Assembly: GCF_025787225.1 (NCBI RefSeq) | Contig: NZ_CP090958.1 | Coordinates: 496,001 to 560,000 of the forward strand | Direction of reading: 5' to 3' | Origin: Saxibacter everestensis | GTDB taxonomy: Bacteria; Actinomycetota; Actinomycetes; Actinomycetales; Brevibacteriaceae | Length of the DNA: 64,000 bases | Shown: in pieces, positions 9,103 through 16,370 of the stretch | How positions within the stretch are numbered: the first letter of the stretch is position 1 | How the letters are laid out: each line of letters starts with the position of its first letter | Translations under genes and position numbers: made by a program | The notes under the pieces: generated by a model | Seen by the model: only the letters and a program-made list of their open reading frames with translations | Database searches by the model: none | What the model was told of the DNA's origin: nothing

Positions 9103-9735
9103 ATGAACATCCCCACTGACCTCGGCCGGCCGGGCGAGCAAATCGCACTCGGCAGGCCGCCTTTTGGTTTTCAGGTCTCTCCGCAGCCCGGTTGGCAGTT
9201 GATGCCTCCAGGCGGTGACGAGTTGAGGAACGCCGCCAAGGACTACATTTTCGGGCAGGCGTTCGGGAACTATTCGACTGCTCAGAAAGCTTCCATTCTT
9301 GAGGCGATTCGTGATGTCGGTTCACTGAGTAAGTCGATGGGCGCTGTTGCCAACCTGATTCATTCCACACCCCAGGACTCGCACGACGCGGTGCGGATCT
9401 CATCGATAGTTTTCTCCTGGGTGAAGTCGGCCCCAATGCTTGCCGATCTGGATTTGGCGAAGGTGATTATCGGCGATGGCGACATGCTCGAGGAAATTGC
9501 ACTTCCAGTCGGCCCTGCAATGATCAAAGGCGAAGTGACACGGCTCGGTTCCTCGGCTTCCGGCGACGGCGAGATCTATACCGTTCAGGTCGTCGCTCCG
9601 GTGCCTGGCAGCTTGTGGTTTGCCATGTTTACCGGGATTGCGTTCAGCGAAGATCAGGTTGAACACCTTGAAGAGGGTGTGCGGCAGACTGCGGCCACCC
9701 TGGTGACCACACACGAAAATCGCTTCGCCGAGTAG
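9103..9735 (+). CDS. Hypothetical protein next to the type VII toxin cassette
   Basis: The 210-residue product has no recognisable domain. There is no signal peptide or clear membrane helix. It begins with a Pro/Gly-rich stretch, has a helical middle, and ends in a mixed alpha/beta region. The gene is divergent from the toxin cassette (115 bases between starts) and sits 9 bases before a membrane-protein gene in the same direction. It may be an accessory protein of the secretion locus, but that is inferred from location only. The ATG at 9103 was chosen because the upstream in-frame sequence overlaps the small WXG-like gene, and a TANNNT hexamer stands just before it. Confidence 0.6.
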   Translation: MNIPTDLGRPGEQIALGRPPFGFQVSPQPGWQLMPPGGDELRNAAKDYIFGQAFGNYSTAQKASILEAIRDVGSLSKSMGAVANLIHSTPQDSHDAVRISSIVFSWVKSAPMLADLDLAKVIIGDGDMLEEIALPVGPAMIKGEVTRLGSSASGDGEIYTVQVVAPVPGSLWFAMFTGIAFSEDQVEHLEEGVRQTAATLVTTHENRFAE

Positions 9736-9744
9736 GTTCTACAG

Positions 9745-10377
9745 TTGGCGACGACAATTTACCGGCCTTCATGGCGGCAGCACCGAAAGTTCATTGCCTC
9801 TGCTTCGGCGTTCATCGTGATCTATATCGGAATCACCGTCACACAGGTGATTCTGGCGGGTCCGGCGGCCCTACTCGCGCTCGGCGCAATCCTGGCCGTC
9901 ATGCTGGGATTGTTGGCGTTGTATTTCGGCCGCTCCCGGGTCGAAGTATCAACCGGGCAAATCGTTCATCGGCGGATGTTCTCGTCCGCATCGCTCGATC
10001 GCGCCTCGTCGGCGTTGTCCGCTATCGATGTCACCATCTGGCATCCAACGAACAATCGAAACATGCGGATGTTGGTGGCTAAGGATCGCCAGACCGGTGC
10101 GGCTGTGCGGTTGTACAACGGCACCTGGACGGACTCGGACCTCGACAACATCAGTAGAGCCACCGGTGCCGCTGTGGCAGTGGAAGAGGACCCTCTGAGC
10201 TTTCGGGTCCTGGATGAGCGTTATCCAGGCATGCTGCGCTGGCACGAGCGGCACCAGGTGTGGTTCGGCGTGCTCGTGGCGGTGGCAAGCATCGTCGCGA
10301 TCGTAGGATTGTGCGCGCTTGTGATCTGGATCTTGACGGCGGTGAAAGTCGATCCGTCGCAGACCAGCCTGATCTAA
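9745..10377 (+). CDS. Three-helix membrane protein of unknown function
   Basis: The 210-residue protein has two adjacent membrane helices near the N-terminus (about 16-36 and 40-60), a cytosolic middle of about 100 residues, and a third helix near the C-terminus (about 172-200). The middle resembles the small beta-rich domains of PH-like membrane proteins, but I cannot assign a family. It follows the 9103 gene by 9 bases and is probably co-transcribed with it. The apparent start is TTG at 9745, the first good start after the preceding stop, but its ribosome binding site is weak. Confidence 0.55.
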   Translation: MATTIYRPSWRQHRKFIASASAFIVIYIGITVTQVILAGPAALLALGAILAVMLGLLALYFGRSRVEVSTGQIVHRRMFSSASLDRASSALSAIDVTIWHPTNNRNMRMLVAKDRQTGAAVRLYNGTWTDSDLDNISRATGAAVAVEEDPLSFRVLDERYPGMLRWHERHQVWFGVLVAVASIVAIVGLCALVIWILTAVKVDPSQTSLI

Positions 10378-10430
10378 TCCGGCCTCGGCCAGGTAAACCG
10401 CTGACGCGCCATAACCGGCATACTGGTGCG

Positions 10431-11210
10431 GTGACTACTTTACGGATTGCTGGGCTTCAAACGGCCGGGTCGGCGGGAGACGTCGATGCCAACTTTGCCG
10501 AGTTGGATCGGGCCGCCGCGAAAGCCGCCGCGGAGGGCGCCCAGCTGTTGATCACTCCCGAGACGTTTCTGACCGGGTACGACATCGGCGAGGAAGTCGC
10601 CGCTCTCGCCGAACTGCCGTTGATCGAACGCAGCCGGGACCTGGCCAGAAATCAGGGTATTGGCCTGCTGGTAGGTCTGCCGACTCTTGAGGCCGGCAAG
10701 ATTGGGAACTCTGCCGTGCTGATCGATGAGACCGGCAGACTGCTCAGCAAGCATGTGAAGACTCACCTGTTTGGCGACCTGGACAGGACGCGGTTCGTTC
10801 CGGGTGGCGAATTCGTCACCATCGCCGACTTCCACGGCGTCCGGATAGCCTCACTGATCTGCTACGACGTCGAATTTCCGGAGAACGTCCGCGCGGCTGC
10901 ACTGGCCGGCGCCGATTTCGTTGCGGTACCGACGGCAAATATGGAGCCTTTCGAGTTCGTCGCCGAAAAGATCATTCCGGTCCGCGCCTGGGAGAACCAG
11001 GTGTATCTCGCTTATGTGAATCGCGTCGGTTCGGAGCGGAACACGAAGTATGTCGGGTTGAGCAGCGTTGTCGGCCCTGACGGCGTCCCGCTGGCCATGG
11101 CCGGCCAGGGCACGGAGGTGTTCTTCGCCGACATCGACACCGACGTGGTGCGCGCCGCCCGGCAAGCAAATCCATACCTCGAGGACCGTCGGCCACAGCT
11201 CTACGGCTAA
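10431..11210 (+). CDS. Carbon-nitrogen hydrolase (nitrilase superfamily)
   Basis: This 259-residue enzyme has the nitrilase catalytic triad: Glu in ITPETFL, Lys in KHVKTHLFG and Cys in LICYDVEFPE. It probably hydrolyses a small amide or nitrile with release of ammonia. The exact substrate is not evident. The protein is cytosolic and close to the usual 260-280 residue length. The GTG at 10431 was chosen because the N-terminal strand (LRIAGLQ) begins just there. A -10-like CATACT sits 6 bases before it, so it may be leaderless. A second nitrilase-family gene lies at 13824-14594. Confidence 0.88.
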   Translation: MTTLRIAGLQTAGSAGDVDANFAELDRAAAKAAAEGAQLLITPETFLTGYDIGEEVAALAELPLIERSRDLARNQGIGLLVGLPTLEAGKIGNSAVLIDETGRLLSKHVKTHLFGDLDRTRFVPGGEFVTIADFHGVRIASLICYDVEFPENVRAAALAGADFVAVPTANMEPFEFVAEKIIPVRAWENQVYLAYVNRVGSERNTKYVGLSSVVGPDGVPLAMAGQGTEVFFADIDTDVVRAARQANPYLEDRRPQLYG

Positions 11211-11348
11211 GGCTTGTCCGACAACATCTGACGGTCCCTGGAAGGGCCAGCCAGCAAGCGCCGACGCTACTGCCGTTGCTGGCTCACTGCATGCCGCACG
11301 CCCTACCGGCCGCTCAATCACCACACCCGATCCGGTGTAGGCACAGAT

Positions 11349-11400
11349 GCCCCTGCCCCTGCCCCTGCGCCTTCCCCTGCCGCTGCGCCTTCCCCTGCCG
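11349..11400. repeat. C-rich tandem repeats
   Basis: GCCCCT occurs three times in tandem at 11349-11366. It is followed by two perfect copies of an 18-base unit at 11365-11382 and 11383-11400. Confidence 0.9.
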
Positions 11401-11529
11401 CTGGCGGGCCCCTCGTTGACCAGGCTCAGCGCTTTTCCTCGCCCGCGGCGAAGCCGGCAGTCGGCACCCTAAAAATAACGACGGAGGGGACTTGTGCTCT
11501 CGCTACCTAGCGCTACTATGTACTAGTAG

Positions 11530-11542
11530 TCAGTATTACTGA
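11530..11542. promoter_or_regulatory. Candidate PadR operator
   Basis: The 13-base palindrome TCAGTATTACTGA lies just upstream of the PadR start, beside a second palindrome TACTAGTA at 11521-11528. PadR proteins usually repress their own operon from such sites. The assignment is inferred. Confidence 0.4.
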
Positions 11543-11564
11543 GTAGCTGAAGGAGGTGGCCAAA

Positions 11565-11894
11565 TTGGGCAAGCAGATGACGGAAATGCTCAAAGGGACA
11601 CTGGAGGGCATCGTTCTTGCTCTCCTGACCGGGAACCCGGCGTACGGGTACGAAATCACGACGCAGCTCCGGGCGAAGGGCTTCTCCGATATCGCTGAGG
11701 GCACTGTGTACGCCCTGCTCGTCAGGATCGAGCAGAAGGGCCTTGTCGATGTCGAGAAGCGTCCTTCCGAGAAGGGGCCGCCACGCAAGGTGTACTCGCT
11801 CAACGCCCAGGGCGAGAAGGAACTAGACGAATTCTGGACAACGTGGAGCTTCCTGTCCGAACGACTTGAACAGCTCCGAGAAAGAGAGGCATGA
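11565..11894 (+). CDS. PadR family transcriptional regulator
   Basis: This winged-helix repressor of about 109 residues has the PadR pattern: LKGTLEGIVLALL, then a YGYEITTQL recognition region, EGTVYALLVRIEQKGLV and a basic wing. It probably senses a toxic compound and controls the exporter that follows. AAGGAGG at 11550-11556 sits 8 bases before TTG at 11565, so I take TTG as the start. An upstream GTG at 11556 overlaps the Shine-Dalgarno itself. The gene is followed 1 base later by the DUF1048 gene and then the ABC exporter genes, a standard PadR-DUF1048-ABC operon. Confidence 0.88.
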   Translation: MGKQMTEMLKGTLEGIVLALLTGNPAYGYEITTQLRAKGFSDIAEGTVYALLVRIEQKGLVDVEKRPSEKGPPRKVYSLNAQGEKELDEFWTTWSFLSERLEQLREREA

Positions 11895-11895
11895 C

Positions 11896-12264
11896 ATGGC
11901 AGCAGGATGGATCGAGCAGCTCACGGGTTCGCTCGAGCAGAAGAAGCAGTACAAGCGGTACAAGAAGCGCGTGGAGCAGTTGCCGGCTGACTACCGCACG
12001 GCGGCGACAGCGCTGGAACGGTACCTGACGTACTTCGGCGCCATCGCGAAGGGCGATGTGCTGCTGGCGATGCTCGAGGATCTCGCCGACCTCTTCGAGC
12101 AGAGTGCGGCAGACGGAACATCGATCCGCGAGATCGTCGGCGATGACCCGGTGGAGTTCGCGGAGACATTCATCCGCAACTACGCGGATGGTCAGTGGAT
12201 CAACAAGGAGCGTGAGCGGCTGATCAAGGCCATCGACGCGGCGAGCGAAGAGGGGAAGCGCTGA
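11896..12264 (+). CDS. DUF1048 family protein
   Basis: This 122-residue helical cytosolic protein matches DUF1048. It has the Q-KK-Y--YKKRVEQLP start, a central helical region after AIAKGDVLLAMLEDLADLFE, and a DDPVEFAETFIRNY segment. These proteins typically accompany PadR regulators and ABC-2 exporters. Their biochemical role is not established. The gene starts 1 base after the PadR stop, and its own stop overlaps the ABC ATPase start by one base. Confidence 0.85.
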   Translation: MAAGWIEQLTGSLEQKKQYKRYKKRVEQLPADYRTAATALERYLTYFGAIAKGDVLLAMLEDLADLFEQSAADGTSIREIVGDDPVEFAETFIRNYADGQWINKERERLIKAIDAASEEGKR

Positions 12265-13031
12265 TGACGACGACAGTCGCTGAACCTGCGATCCGCGTGC
12301 AGGGCATCGAGAAATCCTACAAGGAGTTGCATGTACTGCGCGGGGTGGACTTCGAGGTAGCGCCGGGCAGCATCTTCGCCCTTCTGGGCTCGAACGGGGC
12401 CGGGAAGACCACGATAGTGCGAATCCTGTCCACACTGCTGAGGCCAGACGCGGGCACGGCCAACGTCCATGGGTCCGACGTCACGAGGGACCCGGGCGGA
12501 GTCCGAGATTCGATCAGTCTGACCGGACAGTTCGCTGCGGTCGATGAGATCCTGTCCGGCCGGGAGAACCTGGTGCTGGTTGCGAAGCTGCGGCATCTGA
12601 AGAACCCCGGCCGGATCGCCGATGACCTGCTCGCACAGTTCAATCTCACCGAAGCGGGCTCTCGCAGGGCTGCGACATACTCCGGAGGCATGCGCCGTCG
12701 CCTTGACATCGCGATGAGCCTGATCGGGCAGCCGAAGGTGATCTTCCTCGATGAGCCGACCACGGGGCTCGACCCCGAAGCGCGCATCGAAGTGTGGCAG
12801 GTCGTTCAGAAGCTGGCCACGTCAGGTACCACTGTTTTGCTCACCACGCAGTACCTGGATGAGGCTGAGCAGCTCGCGGACCGGATAGCGATTCTCCATC
12901 AGGGGCGGATTATCGCGAACGGAACTCTCGCCGAGCTGAAGCAACTCCTGCCTCCTGCGGAGGTCGAATACGTTGAAAAGCAGCCGACCCTTGAAGAGAT
13001 CTTCCTCGCCCTTGTCGGAGACAAGTCATGA
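12264..13031 (+). CDS. ABC-2 exporter ATP-binding protein (DrrA-like)
   Basis: This 255-residue ATPase has Walker A GSNGAGKT, Q-loop region, signature YSGGMRRRLD, Walker B VIFLDEPTTGLD and a switch-region glutamine/threonine segment LLTTQYLDEAEQLADRI. It is of the DrrA type that powers export of drugs or lipids through an ABC-2 permease. The C-terminus is shorter than DrrA of Streptomyces. The stop of this gene overlaps the permease start by 4 bases. Confidence 0.93.
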   Translation: MTTTVAEPAIRVQGIEKSYKELHVLRGVDFEVAPGSIFALLGSNGAGKTTIVRILSTLLRPDAGTANVHGSDVTRDPGGVRDSISLTGQFAAVDEILSGRENLVLVAKLRHLKNPGRIADDLLAQFNLTEAGSRRAATYSGGMRRRLDIAMSLIGQPKVIFLDEPTTGLDPEARIEVWQVVQKLATSGTTVLLTTQYLDEAEQLADRIAILHQGRIIANGTLAELKQLLPPAEVEYVEKQPTLEEIFLALVGDKS

Positions 13032-13792
13032 CCACCACCCACTTCTTCGGAGACACGGCCGTGTTGCTTGGCCGTTCAATGCGTCACGTCACCCGCAGTG
13101 TTGACACGATCATCACGACAGCGATCACACCAATCGCTCTGATGCTGCTGTTCGTCTACGTGTTCGGCGGCGCAATCCAGACGGGCACAGACAACTACGT
13201 CAATTACCTGATGCCAGGAATCATGCTGATTGCGATTGCATCTGGCATCGCGTACACCGCATTTCGGTTGTTCACCGATCTGCAGAGCGGCATCTTCGAA
13301 CGGTTCCACTCGATGCCGATCGCCCGATCCTCGGTGCTGTGGGCACATGTGGTGACCTCGTTGGTCGCCAACCTGCTCACGCTCGTGATCATCGTGCTGG
13401 TCGGTCTGCTGATGGGGTTCCGCACGGCGGCAAGTCCGATGGCCTGGCTCGGTGTCGTCGGCATTCTGGCGCTGTTCACGCTGGCGCTCACCTGGCTAGC
13501 CGTGATTGCGGGCCTCACAGCGAAGACGGTGGATGGCGCCAGCGGGTTCTCTTACCCGCTGATCTTCCTCCCGTTCATCAGCTCGGCTTTCGTCCCCACG
13601 GAAACAATGCCAGGTCCGGTGCGCTGGTTTGCGGAGAACCAGCCGGTCACTTCGATCGTCAACACAATCCAGAACCTCTTCGCTGGACAATCGGCCGGCA
13701 ACGAGATCTGGATCGCGCTCGCCTGGTGCGTCGGCATCCTCGTAATCGCCTACATCTTGGCCATGGCCACCTATCGACGCAAGATCGCCTGA
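13028..13792 (+). CDS. ABC-2 exporter permease (DrrB-like)
   Basis: This 254-residue protein has six hydrophobic helices and the ABC-2 membrane architecture. It includes the conserved region around YLMPGIM, the long amphipathic linker with FERFHSMPIARSSVLWAH, and a LPFISSAFVPTETMPGPVRWFAENQPVT segment characteristic of DrrB-like permeases. It forms the membrane half of the exporter with the preceding ATPase and is the last gene of the PadR operon. It converges on the nitrilase-family gene after a 31-base gap. Confidence 0.93.
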   Translation: MTTTHFFGDTAVLLGRSMRHVTRSVDTIITTAITPIALMLLFVYVFGGAIQTGTDNYVNYLMPGIMLIAIASGIAYTAFRLFTDLQSGIFERFHSMPIARSSVLWAHVVTSLVANLLTLVIIVLVGLLMGFRTAASPMAWLGVVGILALFTLALTWLAVIAGLTAKTVDGASGFSYPLIFLPFISSAFVPTETMPGPVRWFAENQPVTSIVNTIQNLFAGQSAGNEIWIALAWCVGILVIAYILAMATYRRKIA

Positions 13793-13823
13793 TGGCGGTC
13801 TGGTCCTCGTGGCATCGCTGGCC

Positions 13824-14594
13824 TTATAGAACTGGCACGCGTCTGCGCACCGCCCCGACGGCTTCTATGTCCAGTTCTGCTACCAGGAGCCCGTCTGTGG
13901 CGCCGAGCTTGTGTACCGCCAGCCCGGTCGGATCGACGATGGCGCTACGGCCGACGCCGAGCGGGTGTGCTCCCCGTGGAGCCACGTAGGACTGATCGCA
14001 GGCAACGAGCCAGGAAGTGGAGTCGACGGCGCGGGCCCGGATGAGCAGATCCCATTGGTCTTCCTTGTTCGGGCCCGCGCCCCATGATGCGGGTACGGCT
14101 ATCAGCTGGGCACCGCGACGGGCCAGGTCTTTGAACTGCTCCGGGAAGCGAAGGTCGAAACAGGTCGCGAGCCCGATCGTCACGCCATTGACCTCGATCA
14201 GTTCCAGAGACTCACCCGGAGCGACGGTCTCGGACTCCTTGGCGCCGAAGGCGTCGTACAGATGGATTTTCCGATACGCGGCCTCAACACCCCCGCCGGT
14301 GGCAATCAGCGTGTTGTAGACCCGTCCGTCTGCCGACGGCTCGAATGTTCCGACGATCGCGGTGATGCCGGCTTCTGCCGCGGTTTTCCGGATGGCCGTT
14401 GCCCATGGCCCGTCCAGGGGTTCCGCGATCGCCGCGAGGTCAGTGCCGAAACAGGCGAAGGTGGCTTCCGGAAGGACGACCAGGTCGGCGAGCCCGGCGG
14501 CAGCCCTGATCGCTTGTTGGGCGACTCGCAGGTTTTCCTGCGGATCCGGCCCTGCGCTCAGCTGGGCCACGGCGACACGAAGTTTCATAGACAT
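13824..14594 (-). CDS. Carbon-nitrogen hydrolase, deaminated-glutathione-amidase-like
   Basis: This 256-residue nitrilase-superfamily enzyme has Glu in VLPEATF, Lys in YRKIHLYDAFG and Cys in LATCFDLRFPEQF. The last two segments resemble Nit1/NIT2-type amidases that repair deaminated glutathione or hydrolyse omega-amides, but the substrate is not certain. The start is ATG at 14594 with GAGGAG 7 bases upstream; a second ATG follows two codons later. The gene lies 31 bases downstream of a CGNR regulator gene on the same strand and may share its transcript. Confidence 0.88.
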   Translation of the reverse strand: MSMKLRVAVAQLSAGPDPQENLRVAQQAIRAAAGLADLVVLPEATFACFGTDLAAIAEPLDGPWATAIRKTAAEAGITAIVGTFEPSADGRVYNTLIATGGGVEAAYRKIHLYDAFGAKESETVAPGESLELIEVNGVTIGLATCFDLRFPEQFKDLARRGAQLIAVPASWGAGPNKEDQWDLLIRARAVDSTSWLVACDQSYVAPRGAHPLGVGRSAIVDPTGLAVHKLGATDGLLVAELDIEAVGAVRRRVPVL

Positions 14595-14625
14595 AATGCA
14601 GCTCCTCTTCTCCGACCAACGGGGC

Positions 14626-15204
14626 CTACTCGGCCTTTTCGGCCTGCCGGGCCCGGTAGGCCGCGACGTGCATGCGATTCGCGCAGTTGCCGGTATCGCA
14701 ATAGCGCCTGGACCGATTCTTCGAGAGATCGATCAGAACGGCGCTGCAGCGGTCGGCGTCGCAGATCCGCAGTCGCCCCAGCTCCTTGCCGCGAATTAAG
14801 TCGACGAACGCCATCGCTGCCTCGGTGCCGATTCGTTGTGCGAGCGGGGCATCCGGGCGGGTGGCATGCAGATGCCAATCCCATTCGTCGTGCTTCACGA
14901 GTTGTGGGAGTGCGTGTCCATCGAGTAGTAACTGATTGACTATCGCCACCGCTTCGGACTCAGATACCTCCCACAGCGTTCGCAGTCGCTCGCGCAGGTT
15001 CCACACTGATTCGAGTTCGGCGCGAGTGCGTTCCCGCTTTCCAGTGAATTGGCGTTCGTCCAGGAAGCTTGAAAGCGCCGCGACCGTGCCTAGCGACTCT
15101 TCGCCATCGACCGCGGTGTTGACCAGGTCCGCCGCATCCAGAAGGGCGGCCTCGGTGTCGTATGCAAATACCATCCTGAGGCCTGAGTGTACGTCGATGT
15201 GCAC
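14626..15204 (-). CDS. CGNR zinc-finger (ABATE-type) transcriptional regulator
   Basis: This 192-residue protein has an N-terminal helical ligand-binding (ABATE) region and a C-terminal zinc finger of CGNR type: C-DADR-C, then RRYCDTGNCANR and a basic helix. It is cytosolic and binds DNA. The gene is divergent from an EamA exporter, with a perfect inverted repeat between them, so it probably represses that exporter and itself. The GTG start at 15204 has GGAGG directly next to it, closer than usual, so the start is somewhat uncertain. Confidence 0.85.
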   Translation of the reverse strand: MHIDVHSGLRMVFAYDTEAALLDAADLVNTAVDGEESLGTVAALSSFLDERQFTGKRERTRAELESVWNLRERLRTLWEVSESEAVAIVNQLLLDGHALPQLVKHDEWDWHLHATRPDAPLAQRIGTEAAMAFVDLIRGKELGRLRICDADRCSAVLIDLSKNRSRRYCDTGNCANRMHVAAYRARQAEKAE

Positions 15205-15234
15205 CCTCCGACAAGCCGGGCTCCGATCGGCAGT

Positions 15235-15265
15235 GTCAGGAGTAAAATATATCTTGACTCCTGAC
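15235..15265. promoter_or_regulatory. Operator: perfect 9-base inverted repeat
   Basis: GTCAGGAGT (15235-15243) and ACTCCTGAC (15257-15265) are perfect inverted copies separated by 13 AT-rich bases. The spacer contains TATATT for the minus-strand CGNR gene and ends in the TTG of a plus-strand -35. A bound repressor would block both promoters. AGTGTCAG also recurs as a direct repeat at 15232 and 15279. Confidence 0.7.
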
Positions 15266-15281
15266 TCTCCCGGTGGATAGT
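15254..15281 (+). promoter_or_regulatory. Promoter of the EamA exporter gene
   Basis: TTGACT (15254-15259) and GATAGT (15276-15281) are 16 bases apart. The -35 overlaps the inverted-repeat operator. Confidence 0.5.
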
Positions 15282-15339
15282 GTCAGTACCGTACTTGCTT
15301 TTACTCGTGACGCCAACGACAGCTTTCGGAGCTCCCTTC

Positions 15340-16308
15340 ATGTCCACCGCGACCAGCCTTCGCACCGGCCTGACCCTCGCCGTGATTTCGGCGCTCACCT
15401 TTGGCGTCTCAGGGCCGTTCGCCAAGGCCTTGTTCGACATCGGCTGGTCATCCGGCGGAGCCGCGCTGGTTCGGATGGCCGGGGCGGCAGTTGTCTTGCT
15501 GGCTGCCTCGGCGGTGATGATGCGTGGTCGGTGGAAAGCGGTCGTCCGACGGTACCGGCTGCTGCTGGCATACGGCGTGGTAGCTGTCGCCGGCGTCCAG
15601 GTGTGCTTCTTCAATGCGGTGCAGTACCTGTCGGTCGGCGTTGCCCTGTTGCTGGAGTACCTCGCACCGGTCATCATCGTTGGCTGGCTGTGGCTTCGTA
15701 CCCGGATCCGGCCATCGGCCACCACGCTGGTCGGCACCGTGGTGGCAATGGCCGGGCTGGTGCTGGTGCTCGATATCGGAAACTCGGGCACGGTTCACCC
15801 GATAGGCCTGCTCTGGGGCCTTGGCGCGGCCGTCGGCCTGTGCTGCTATTTCATCCTGTCGAACAAGCAGAGCGAGGACCTGCCACCCGTCGTGATGGCG
15901 GGCGTTGGCATGACGATCGGCGCGATGACCGTCATTCTGCTGGGCGTCACAGGTCTGCTGCCGATCGTATTCGTCAACGCCTCGACGACACTTGCCGGCA
16001 TCAGCTTGCCTTGGGTGGTGCCGGCGCTCGGCCTGGTGCTGATATCGACCGTGATCGCCTACCTCACCGGCATCGCCGCGATCGCGCATCTCGGCCCGAA
16101 GCTGTCGTCATTTGTCGGACTGACCGAGGTGCTCTTCGCTGTGCTGGCCTCCTGGCTGATGCTCGGCGAACTGCCGGTGCCGATCCAGTTGCTCGGTGGC
16201 GCGCTGATCGTCGCCGGAGTTGTTCTGGTCCGGCTGGAACCCGGCAGGCGCCTGACCGCAAAACGCGAGCTGGAGGACAAAGCGCGCGTGAACACCGTCG
16301 CGCCGTGA
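15340..16308 (+). CDS. EamA/DMT family exporter
   Basis: This 322-residue integral membrane protein has ten hydrophobic helices in two EamA repeats, the RhaT/YddG-like layout. The second-repeat motif around AAIAHLGPKLSSFVGLTEVLFAVLASW is typical of the drug/metabolite transporter superfamily. It probably exports an amino acid or other small metabolite. ATG at 15340 is preceded by GGAG at about 7 bases. An in-frame codon 60 bases upstream lies in the promoter region and was rejected. It is divergent from, and probably regulated by, the CGNR protein. A 17-base tandem duplication covers its stop codon. Confidence 0.88.
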   Translation: MSTATSLRTGLTLAVISALTFGVSGPFAKALFDIGWSSGGAALVRMAGAAVVLLAASAVMMRGRWKAVVRRYRLLLAYGVVAVAGVQVCFFNAVQYLSVGVALLLEYLAPVIIVGWLWLRTRIRPSATTLVGTVVAMAGLVLVLDIGNSGTVHPIGLLWGLGAAVGLCCYFILSNKQSEDLPPVVMAGVGMTIGAMTVILLGVTGLLPIVFVNASTTLAGISLPWVVPALGLVLISTVIAYLTGIAAIAHLGPKLSSFVGLTEVLFAVLASWLMLGELPVPIQLLGGALIVAGVVLVRLEPGRRLTAKRELEDKARVNTVAP

Positions 16309-16321
16309 ACACCGTCGCGCC
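16288..16321. repeat. 17-base tandem duplication across the EamA stop codon
   Basis: A 17-base unit beginning GTGAACACC occurs twice in direct tandem, at 16288 and 16305. Although 17 is not a multiple of three, reading with either one or two copies gives the same last residues (VNTVAP) and a stop. Confidence 0.9.
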
Positions 16322-16370
16322 CTGACCTGGGCTTCGCGGCCCGGCGCTGGTCCGGGTCGCCCGAGGCACC

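Larger units (their letters stand above)
11211..11564. other. Intergenic region with GC-rich repeats and PadR promoter
   Basis: No convincing gene. The first part is ordinary sequence. The middle holds short C-rich tandem repeats (11349-11400). The last 60 bases are AT-richer and contain a palindrome and the Shine-Dalgarno of the PadR gene. Confidence 0.7.

Noticed and set aside
15273-16325. 350-codon frame overlapping the EamA gene in another frame
   Set aside because: Arg/Gly-rich shadow without domains; the EamA frame has ten clear membrane helices.
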